Positions 26,801 to 33,291 of a stretch of 49,635 nt of DNA are shown one piece after another (position 1 is the first letter of the stretch; the number at the start of each line of letters is the position of its first letter). The DNA comes from Candidatus Eiseniibacteriota bacterium. Its GTDB lineage: Bacteria > Joyebacterota > Joyebacteria > Joyebacterales > Joyebacteraceae. The stretch lies in contig JAUVLG010000010.1 of NCBI GenBank assembly GCA_030595835.1, positions 1 through 49,635 on the forward strand, read 5' to 3'. Below the pieces are notes generated by a model. The model did no database searches. It saw only the letters and a program-made list of their open reading frames with translations, and had not been told where the DNA came from. The position numbers were made by a program, and so were the translations under genes.

Positions 26801-27230
26801 ACTCGCGAAGGGACTGCCCTCCGAGATCGCCGACGAGGTCGTACCCGTCATCACGAAGGGTCTCAATAGCGACGTCATGCGCAGGGCTTCCGCCGCGTCG
26901 GAGGTGTGGCGAGAGCTTCCATTCTGCGTCGCACGCGACGGTGGGACCATCGAGGGGAAGATCGACCTCGTCTTCGAGGAAGCGGGCGGTCTCGTCATCG
27001 TCGACTACAAGACCAACGTGCTCGACAACGACGACACGTCGGCGCTCCGTGAGAAGCACCGCGCGCAGGCGGAGGCGTACGGCCTCGCTCTGAGCGCGGT
27101 GTCCGACCAGCCGGTCGAAGAGGTCGTCCTGTTGTTCATGAGGGGACCGTGTGAGGAATCAATCCCGGTAGATTCGGACCCGGAATCGGTCGAGAGAGGT
27201 CTTGCGGCGCTCATCAGCGCCGAGCAGTGA
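23835..27230 (+). CDS. addA: AddA-like helicase-nuclease subunit (RecB-type UvrD family)
   Basis: ATP-driven 3'-5' helicase and nuclease of the double-strand break repair complex. Visible helicase motifs: Walker A EAGAGTGKTT (31-39), Ia ITFTEKAAGEL, II LLDEFQDTDPLQ (about 365), III VGDPKQSIYRFRRAD, V LTIHKAKGLEFPVV, VI LLYVGTTRARDAL. The C-terminal nuclease has EGKIDLVFEEAGGLVIVDYKTN (about 1045-1055) with the catalytic Asp, Asp and Lys. 1131 aa, usual length. It is convergent with the MFS gene 44 bp downstream; no clear terminator lies between them. Confidence 0.92.
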   Translation: MMSDRPTVDAAHRALASGKGDGLAHTYLVEAGAGTGKTTVLVDRLLALILSGVAISRIVAITFTEKAAGELKIRLRAELEAAARAAEEDESRANEAAILTGALHQIDRAQVSTIHGFCSTLLKERPVEAGVDPSFGVTDEFRRTVILDAVWDSWLREQFSERLPACVADAEALGHGLDRIRELALELVDQRDLLDMVPGPVDVEDVGALAADLVAEAREFAELARTDCTDPDDGAVGDIEGFVKQAEMIKHVPDEGRAAYALRQVSPRPVGRGKQGNWSDGVLADIKARAKELRARQAAHLSLLSHNASVGLVQWLRGFLEAYEREKSRMGLLDFEDLLVKARDLVRDNLEVREDFKRAFDHILLDEFQDTDPLQCELAFFLCEVEGGGAVSWNDVELEPGKLFLVGDPKQSIYRFRRADIETYEQAREIIAGSGQVLELVENFRTRPEIVESVNAVFEGIMHRPEDGGNYQPEYAGLSAFRERAHVGPGVIVLPPAGPLDDLSAGDVREAEARATAALITDVTESGTVRVFDRELKDWRPVELRDIAVLFHRTNALDAYEEAFGDYGLEYRVAGGKKFYARREVRELATVLAAIEDPHNLAAVVGALRTPFFGASDEDILLHRHRAGTLRYISDESSGIAAVDEAMAILRQLHHDRSSRGTPQLIRDLFGKTNVLELFLLKPTGEQRHANLVKVVEIADQLTRDGALSFGGFVRWLADVQQLTPQESESPMSEEGDDFVRMLTIHKAKGLEFPVVVLADLAHYRARDDSMIINRDIGNLEFGLGPCENRLATTRYDEFRELEAHRRDAELIRLLYVGTTRARDALIVPWFAGGKTKGAGLLEHLEVLSEGATEPVTDLARAAKEPGPVAFDTASLDLDTRKRRPTRLKVEEAAEIDPAGTVAARERAEWRAWLDGYGGRHHRPAAIASPSSAKSDEEATIVSRSGAGAASTLPPGVTGADIGTVVHEVMEKLDLADPGDVAGIARAVALAKGLPSEIADEVVPVITKGLNSDVMRRASAASEVWRELPFCVARDGGTIEGKIDLVFEEAGGLVIVDYKTNVLDNDDTSALREKHRAQAEAYGLALSAVSDQPVEEVVLLFMRGPCEESIPVDSDPESVERGLAALISAEQ

Positions 27231-27274
27231 TTCGTTGAAGCTGGCGCGCGGCACCAGGCTACTCGATACCCGGA

Positions 27275-28471
27275 TCAGTCGCGTCTCCCCCTAGAACCCA
27301 GAGCATAGAGCAGAAGGCCAACGGCCGAGGCGACGCCGCCAAGGACGAAGGGCCAGCTGTGGCCGCGTTGCCACAACAGGCCTCCCAGGAAAGGAGCCGG
27401 GATCGTGGCCAGGCCACGGATGAGGTAGTAGAAGCCGATGACGCGACCGCGGTGCGACTCCGCGGCAAGATCGACGATCCGTGCCTTCCTCGCTGGTTCC
27501 CCAACTTCACGCAGTCCGGCTATCACGAACGCGACGAAGAGCCAGCCCGTCGGAAGAACAACAAGACCGACGGGGAAGAGCGCGAACAGCGCGAAGGTGG
27601 CAAGAACGAACGGCCTGCGACCGTATCGGTCCGCCAGGCGTGCCGCGGGTATGTAGCAGGCGATGGCAGTCAACATCTGCAGTGAGGTGAGCGCGCCGAA
27701 TTCGAGAGGGCTCTTGCCGCGGACATCGAGGACCAGAAGTACCACGTAGATGGCGGCCAGGTTCGAGCCGAACCGGACCAGGCAGTCCGCCAGAAGCAGA
27801 CGTCTGAGCACGCGGGGCATCATGCCCCACACGGACCTCGCGTTCTCTCCCCGGGGTTCCGGAGCCGGAGGAGGAATGCGGTAGTAGCGGGATTGAAGGT
27901 AGATCGCGGCCAACGCGAACAGAATGGAGATCGCGAACCCGACGTGCATGCCCGACGCGAACCCCAGGCGCTCCATCAGGTACCCACCGATGGGCGGCGC
28001 GAGAACTACGGGGATGCGCTTCCAGATCGACTGGACGCTGAACCCCATCGCCCGTTGCGACGTGCCGAGAGTGTCGCCTATCAGGGCGAAGATTGCGGGC
28101 TGTGACATGCTGCTCCACGCCAGCACGAGCACGGATCCGGCGACGACCACCTCCCAGCGGTCCGTCACCAGATACAACGCATAGCCGGAGGCGGCTATCA
28201 GATTGAACAGGACGAGCGCGCGCTTGCGACCCATCCTGTCGGCAAGCCAGCCGCCCGGATACTGGTAGATCGTCGAGACGATCCGCACGAAGGAGCCATA
28301 CACGCCGATCGCGACGGCGCCGGCGCCCAGCACTTCGAGGTACTTGGGAATGAAGCGGATCCAGAGCTCTTCGCCCATCCCGATCGCCAGGATGGCGCCC
28401 AACAGCACAAGGATGTTGTGCTCGAGCGCGAAGAATTCCCTCAAGGTCCTGACGGATAGCTTCCGCTGCAT
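27275..28471 (-). CDS. Major facilitator superfamily transporter
   Basis: 398 aa with about 12 membrane segments. The MFS loop-2 signature (GGWLADRMGRKRAL) and its second-half counterpart (ARLADRYGRRPFVL) are both present. The substrate cannot be read from sequence; the overall look is that of a drug or sugar efflux-type carrier. The open frame runs to 28597, but the ATG at 28469-28471 begins a typical short cytoplasmic N-terminus (QRKLSVRTL). GGGACGGGA and GGAG lie upstream, the latter rather close. It stands alone on the minus strand between addAB and the exported-protein island. Confidence 0.85.
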   Translation of the reverse strand: MQRKLSVRTLREFFALEHNILVLLGAILAIGMGEELWIRFIPKYLEVLGAGAVAIGVYGSFVRIVSTIYQYPGGWLADRMGRKRALVLFNLIAASGYALYLVTDRWEVVVAGSVLVLAWSSMSQPAIFALIGDTLGTSQRAMGFSVQSIWKRIPVVLAPPIGGYLMERLGFASGMHVGFAISILFALAAIYLQSRYYRIPPPAPEPRGENARSVWGMMPRVLRRLLLADCLVRFGSNLAAIYVVLLVLDVRGKSPLEFGALTSLQMLTAIACYIPAARLADRYGRRPFVLATFALFALFPVGLVVLPTGWLFVAFVIAGLREVGEPARKARIVDLAAESHRGRVIGFYYLIRGLATIPAPFLGGLLWQRGHSWPFVLGGVASAVGLLLYALGSRGRRD

Positions 28472-28504
28472 AACTCCGTGTCCCGTCCCCGGGTCAACGT
28501 TCGA

Positions 28505-28534
28505 GGATAGCTCTACTCGCGGAAGACGGACAAC
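28505..28534 (-). promoter_or_regulatory. Weak promoter candidate for the MFS gene
   Basis: Minus strand: TTGTCC (28529-28534), 18 bp, TATCCT (28505-28510), each 4 of 6 matches. It partly overlaps the tail of the preceding terminator. Confidence 0.3.
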
Positions 28535-28535
28535 G

Positions 28536-28559
28536 GCCGGACCCAAAAGGGTCCAGCCA
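28536..28559 (-). terminator. Terminator after the large beta-helix gene
   Basis: Minus strand: GGCTGGACCC, loop TTTT, GGGTCCGGCC, a 10-bp stem with one G-T wobble, followed by GTTGTCCGTCTTCC. It lies about 70 bp past the stop of the beta-helix gene. Confidence 0.6.
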
Positions 28560-28627
28560 CTGCCCGCCTCACAGAAGCGTGTTCCTGATGCTACCAAACC
28601 ACATGAAACAGCCGGGCTCAGCCGTTT

Positions 28628-28702
28628 CGGATTACTTCAACAACATCATCCTCTTCGTCAGCACCTCTCCCCCGACCTCGAGACGGTAGAAGTAGACGCC
28701 CG
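28628..28702 (-). repeat. 75-bp copy of a C-terminal coding cassette (first copy)
   Basis: This end of the beta-helix gene is nearly identical in DNA to 33217-33291, the end of the next gene: 70 of 75 aligned bases agree by eye. It encodes the last residues, VYFYRLEVGGEVLTKRM-LLK. Confidence 0.85.
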
Positions 28703-31700
28703 ACGGCAGGCTCACACCCTCGTCATCGCTGCCGTTCCACGACACGTGGTGGACACCGCCCGTCTCCCACGCGCCGCTCACAAGGACGCACACCAGCTTC
28801 CCCGAAGCGTCGAAGACACGCAGGTTGACGGTCCCCGGCTCGGGCAGCTCGTAGCTGATCACGGTCCTCGGATTGAAGGGGTTGGGGACCGCGTGGGTCA
28901 GGCGGAGTCTAGGAACCAAATCGTCGATGCCCGTCGAGATCCCGTCGGGCTCCGACGGATCGCTCTCGTTGCCGTTTGTGTCCCATGCCGTGACCACGTA
29001 GTAGACCCCGTGCTGGCTCGCTGGCGGGTCGTTGTCTTCGAAGTAGCCGGTGTACACGTAGGTGAAGGGGGCGATCGGGTCAAAGGAGACGATGGTGTCC
29101 CTGTAGACGGCGTACCGGTCGAAGTCTGGTTCGTTGTTCTCGTCCCAAGTGAGGATAATATGTGACGTGTCGCCCGTCGCCGTCAGATTCTGCGGCGGGG
29201 CGGGCGCGAGGTTGTCGACCGAATAGCCGCTGTCCGACTGTGAGTCGAAGTACACGCTGGCCGATTCCGTCGTCGCCCTGACGAAGAACGTCGACCAGCA
29301 GACGCCGCCCGCGGGCGTGGAATCGCACAGCGTGGGCACCGACACCTCGTAGAGCCACTCCTGCGTCGCCGGGACGCTACCCACGAGATCCCACCCATCC
29401 AGCCTGGTATCCTGACGACGGTAGATCTCGTAGCCCAGGACGACCGGCGGTGTCAGCGCGCCGTCGTACTCTGACCTCCCCCATGTCATGGAGACGCTGC
29501 CTCCCTCGTCGTCTGGCACGTCGGAAACCTCGCCCAAGCCCGGCTCGGCCGCAACGTACGGCCCGAGCGCACCGACGGGACCACAGCCTCCGCCCAGAAT
29601 GCAGGGCGAGCTCCAGAACAGGTGGAAGTCGCCGCCCGGCGCATCCACGAAGTCGGGGTCCTCCTCGAAGTTGCCGGCGACGCCGGCCTGAGCCGCGATG
29701 CAACCGACCCAGTCGCCACCCGCGTTGCCGTAGACATCGGAGCACGCCAGAGTGGCACCGCTTGTGCCGTCGCACGATACCGCCGCGCCGGAGGCGCCGA
29801 AGGCCAGTATCGTGTTCGTGAAAACGGGCCCGGATGACGTGGCTGCCGCAACGGTCGCATCGGGACCCGAGTTACCGTAGAACGTGCAGCTCGTGAACTG
29901 AGGCCCCGAGCCGCCGTTACACGACACGCCGCCGCCCGACCCGATCGCCACATTGCCCGATACGACGCAGCCGGTGATCTCCGGGGACGAGTCCATGAGC
30001 CACAGTCCGCCGCCCACAGTCGCAGAGCCGCCCGTCAAAGTCAGCCCCTCTATCCTCGACATGCCGGGCACCGAGATCAGGCCCATGACACGCCCCAGGC
30101 CACCCGCATCGATCGTGACGCAGTCGGCAGACCCGGTGACGCTCTGGACAGAAACGCCGGGCGGAAGAGCAATGTCGTGCTCGTAGTACGTGCCGCAGTC
30201 GATCACTACAGTGTCGTAGGCGCTCGCCGAGTCCATCGCGGCCGCGATGCTCGGGACACCCGATGGGACGTCCCAGGTCACTGACGCGCATCCCACAGGG
30301 AAGGCGCCCATGTGCACCCCGCCTCCAAGAACGCACGGAGATGCGGAGCACAGGCATAGGTCGAGGGCGTCCCGGTCGCAGAAGCCGGGAATGGCCTCTA
30401 TGTTCCCGTCCGAGCCAAGCTGGGTTGCTATCGCGCCGGTCCAGTTGCCCGAGGTGTATGCGTAGACGTCGGAGTCGGTGAACGCGGCCGACGATGTACT
30501 GTCACAGGACACCGCGGTGCCTGAGCCGTAGGCCAGGATGACCTCGGTGAAGGAGGGAGCGGACACGTTCGTGCAGGCTATCCCGGCCCCGGCCGCATCA
30601 TTGTCGGTGAACGTGCATCGCTCGAACTGCGGACTCGAGCCGCCGGTGCACAGAACGGCGCCGCCCGACACGCCGGCGGAGCATCCGGTGACGACACAGT
30701 CGGAGATGACCGGCGATGAACCGGCCAGGCGGACACCCGCGCCGAAGATCGCGTAGCCGCCGGTAAGCGTGAAGCCTTCGACCTCGGTCTGGGGAGCGGC
30801 CCCATCGAAGTCGAGGACGCGCCCGAGCTCTCCTGCGTCAATGACAACACAATCCGGTTCGCCGGTCTCGCTCTGAAGGCGGACACCGGACGTCACCGCG
30901 ATGTCGTGCTCGTGATACACTCCGGCCTCGACCTCAACCGTGTCGTAGAAGTGGGCCGAGTCCATCGCTGCCCCGATGGTCGGAACATCCGAGGCAACGT
31001 GCCACGTTCGGGAGAGACATCCAACGGGGAAGGCTCCCATGTAATCACCAATCCCAAGGAAGCAAGGCGAGCCGGAACAGATGTGGAAGTCGCCGCTCTC
31101 CGCGTCGCAGAATCCAGGGTCCGCCGAGATATTGCCGTTCGAACCCAGCTGGGAGGCGACGCACCCCACCCAGTCGCCGCCAGCGTTCCCGTAGATATCT
31201 GTGTGGTTGCACCACAGGTCGGCGGTGGCAGTGCAGTAGACAGCCGCGCCAGGGCCGCCGCCAACGATGATTGTGTTCCTCACCGAGGCGTCCCCGCCAC
31301 CACGGTGAGTGATGCCGGAACCGTCCACGGCCTCGTTCTCGAAGAGCGTGCACTGGTACACATGCGGCTCCGAGCTATTGCAGATGAAGATCCCACCGCC
31401 CGACGTCGCGGTGTTCCCCACGATCAGACACCGTTCGATGTCAGGTGACGCATCCCGCAGCAGGATGCCTCCACCGTCGGCCGCGTTCCCTCCCGTGATC
31501 GTGAATCCCGAGATCATTGCCGCGGCGCTGCAGTCGATACAGGAGATCACGCCTGCGGTGCCCTCCGCGTCGAGTATCGTGGAGGCAGCACCTCCTGAGC
31601 TGGTCAGCGTCACTCCTGACCTCGGTCTCAGCGGGAACGACTCCCCGTTCGTTGAGGGAGAGTACGTCCCGGGCGCCACGAGCACTGTGTCACCCCAGTA

Positions 31701-32933
31701 GGCCGCGTCGAGCGCGGCCTGAATCGTGGACGCGTCTCCCGGCACGTTCCACGTCACCGCCGGATCCCATGTCTCCATCAAGACGTCATCGATCATAACG
31801 CCCGCGTCCCCCGCGACACCGGGCCCGCAGCCGTTCATCGTCGTGTACATGGTGAACCGCACGCGGATGCTGTCCGCCGGGAAGAGACCGTGAATCGGAT
31901 GCGCAAGGTCGAGGCCGTTCAGTGCCGTCTGTCCCCACCCGTCGCACGTCTCGAAGTCGCCCCACCATGCGACAATGTCGACGTAGTCGATACCGTTATT
32001 GGTCGCGGACACGGCCACGTAGTCGTTGTCGACCGTCGGGATCGCCAAGTGCATCGCGAACTTCAGCGTGCATACGGTCACTCCGCTGACGTCTACCCAG
32101 GGCGAGATGAGCGAGTTGTTCAGATTGGGTGGAATGAGACCGGTGTCCGCGTCGTCGCCGCACCACCAGGAGTGGCTGTCACTGTAGGCCGGGCAGGCCC
32201 TGTCTATGATGTGCCACCAGTCCCCAGAGGCTGGGACAAGTTCTGGGAAGCACAGACCTCCGCTCTCCACATCATCGTAGAAATAGATGTAGCCGCCGAA
32301 GTAGTCAAAGATTTTGATGTTGTCGACCATGAAGGCGCCGCCGTTTGAGAGGTACAGGCCGTCCTCGTCGGACCATATCGGATCGGAATCGAACAGGAAG
32401 CGGATCTTCAGGGGATTGTCGTAGTTGACCATGATATAGCCGTATGTCCCGATATCGGTCCACGGAGCGACGCCGTCGTAGCCCCCCTGCAGGTTGACGT
32501 ACGCTCCGGCGCTCTCCGCCTGGACAAATGTGAAGTCGTATCCAGTCTCGCTGTCGTGACGGTATGCGTACGTCAGTACGGGGTAGGTCGCCCCGCTGAC
32601 GTCAGTGGGGGGAAGACACAAGGCCTCGAACCAGTCGTTGCCGTACCCGCCATCCGAGTCGTAGTCGAACGTGCCGCACCACCAGGTGTAGTCGCCCTGG
32701 TACGCCATGTACGTGTCGACGTGGAAGTAGGATGTTCCCGCCTGGGCGGCGGTGTTGTCGACCGTCGTCCAGCCGTTCTCCCCGCTCTCCATGTCATCGA
32801 AAAAGATCGGGCGAGGACCTCTTGTAGGCGAGTAGTACTCGTATGAAGGAAGCGCCGTGTCCTTCGGCGAAGATGAGAGAGCTGGCGTGGTGGCGAGGCA
32901 CAGAGTCACAAGCACAATGATGACGCGAGTCAC
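28632..32933 (-). CDS. Secreted multi-domain right-handed beta-helix protein with FlgD-like C-terminal domain
   Basis: The GTG at 32931-32933 (AGAGGT upstream) starts a signal peptide VTRVIIVLVTLCLATTPALSSS; the frame upstream of it is not needed. The 1433-aa product has in order: two MAM/immune-inhibitor-A-like jelly-roll segments (FFDDMESGENGW; FYDDVESGG), three right-handed beta-helix units that each open with a W-x-V-P/A-x-D/G-x-x-T/S-I-x-A-A-x-D motif and contain many GGG-turn coils, fibronectin type III-like modules (PPQNLTATGDTSHIILTWDE), and a C-terminal domain (AVPNPFNPRTVISYELP ... SGVYFYRLEVGGEVLTKRM). The last kind of domain serves as a sorting or anchoring signal in FCB bacteria. 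No catalytic residues recognised; surface polysaccharide binding or adhesion is a guess. Confidence 0.85.
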   Translation of the reverse strand: MTRVIIVLVTLCLATTPALSSSPKDTALPSYEYYSPTRGPRPIFFDDMESGENGWTTVDNTAAQAGTSYFHVDTYMAYQGDYTWWCGTFDYDSDGGYGNDWFEALCLPPTDVSGATYPVLTYAYRHDSETGYDFTFVQAESAGAYVNLQGGYDGVAPWTDIGTYGYIMVNYDNPLKIRFLFDSDPIWSDEDGLYLSNGGAFMVDNIKIFDYFGGYIYFYDDVESGGLCFPELVPASGDWWHIIDRACPAYSDSHSWWCGDDADTGLIPPNLNNSLISPWVDVSGVTVCTLKFAMHLAIPTVDNDYVAVSATNNGIDYVDIVAWWGDFETCDGWGQTALNGLDLAHPIHGLFPADSIRVRFTMYTTMNGCGPGVAGDAGVMIDDVLMETWDPAVTWNVPGDASTIQAALDAAYWGDTVLVAPGTYSPSTNGESFPLRPRSGVTLTSSGGAASTILDAEGTAGVISCIDCSAAAMISGFTITGGNAADGGGILLRDASPDIERCLIVGNTATSGGGIFICNSSEPHVYQCTLFENEAVDGSGITHRGGGDASVRNTIIVGGGPGAAVYCTATADLWCNHTDIYGNAGGDWVGCVASQLGSNGNISADPGFCDAESGDFHICSGSPCFLGIGDYMGAFPVGCLSRTWHVASDVPTIGAAMDSAHFYDTVEVEAGVYHEHDIAVTSGVRLQSETGEPDCVVIDAGELGRVLDFDGAAPQTEVEGFTLTGGYAIFGAGVRLAGSSPVISDCVVTGCSAGVSGGAVLCTGGSSPQFERCTFTDNDAAGAGIACTNVSAPSFTEVILAYGSGTAVSCDSTSSAAFTDSDVYAYTSGNWTGAIATQLGSDGNIEAIPGFCDRDALDLCLCSASPCVLGGGVHMGAFPVGCASVTWDVPSGVPSIAAAMDSASAYDTVVIDCGTYYEHDIALPPGVSVQSVTGSADCVTIDAGGLGRVMGLISVPGMSRIEGLTLTGGSATVGGGLWLMDSSPEITGCVVSGNVAIGSGGGVSCNGGSGPQFTSCTFYGNSGPDATVAAATSSGPVFTNTILAFGASGAAVSCDGTSGATLACSDVYGNAGGDWVGCIAAQAGVAGNFEEDPDFVDAPGGDFHLFWSSPCILGGGCGPVGALGPYVAAEPGLGEVSDVPDDEGGSVSMTWGRSEYDGALTPPVVLGYEIYRRQDTRLDGWDLVGSVPATQEWLYEVSVPTLCDSTPAGGVCWSTFFVRATTESASVYFDSQSDSGYSVDNLAPAPPQNLTATGDTSHIILTWDENNEPDFDRYAVYRDTIVSFDPIAPFTYVYTGYFEDNDPPASQHGVYYVVTAWDTNGNESDPSEPDGISTGIDDLVPRLRLTHAVPNPFNPRTVISYELPEPGTVNLRVFDASGKLVCVLVSGAWETGGVHHVSWNGSDDEGVSLPSGVYFYRLEVGGEVLTKRMMLLK

Positions 32934-33045
32934 GGCGGCACCTCTCTTTCGGTGGGGCGTCGGGCAGTGCGGAAAGCTTGAGGAGCAATCCGCAGTCGCC
33001 ACAAGCTTCCAGCGGACTGCCGACAGCTTTTGATGGTCAGTATCA

Positions 33046-33074
33046 ATTATACCACGCACACAGCGAACTGTCAA
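33046..33074 (-). promoter_or_regulatory. Perfect consensus sigma70 promoter of the beta-helix gene
   Basis: Minus strand: TTGACA (33069-33074), exactly 17 bp, TATAAT (33046-33051). All twelve bases match. Expected start near 33039, giving a leader of about 105 nt before the GTG. The gap 32934-33219 holds this promoter and the terminator of the upstream gene. Confidence 0.85.
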
Positions 33075-33104
33075 TCAGAAACCACCCTCCGCCGCGGCAG
33101 CGGC

Positions 33105-33159
33105 AAACAGAGAGACGGACGACAGTAGAACCCCTGCGGGCTCAACCATCGTCCGTCTC
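33105..33159 (-). terminator. Terminator of the peptidase/VCBS gene
   Basis: Minus strand: GAGACGGACGATGGT (33145-33159) pairs with ACTGTCGTCCGTCTC (33112-33126), 11 perfect outer pairs, 18-nt loop, then TCTGTTTGCC. It lies 60 bp past the stop. Confidence 0.75.
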
Positions 33160-33216
33160 AGAAGAGCGTAGTCCTGCTGGCACTGCACACCCGGAGCAGT
33201 CAGGTTCAGCCCTTGC

Positions 33217-33291
33217 GGATTACTTCAACAACACCATCCGCTTCGTCAGCACCTCTCCCCCGACCTCAAGCCGGTAGAAGTAGACGCCGGA
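33217..33291 (-). repeat. 75-bp copy of a C-terminal coding cassette (second copy)
   Basis: Partner of 28628-28702. Outside this block the two FlgD-like domains are clearly different, so the identity is local. Confidence 0.85.

Noticed and set aside
27231-27274. Terminator between addA and the MFS gene
   Set aside because: No convincing stem or T-run found in the 44-bp convergent gap.
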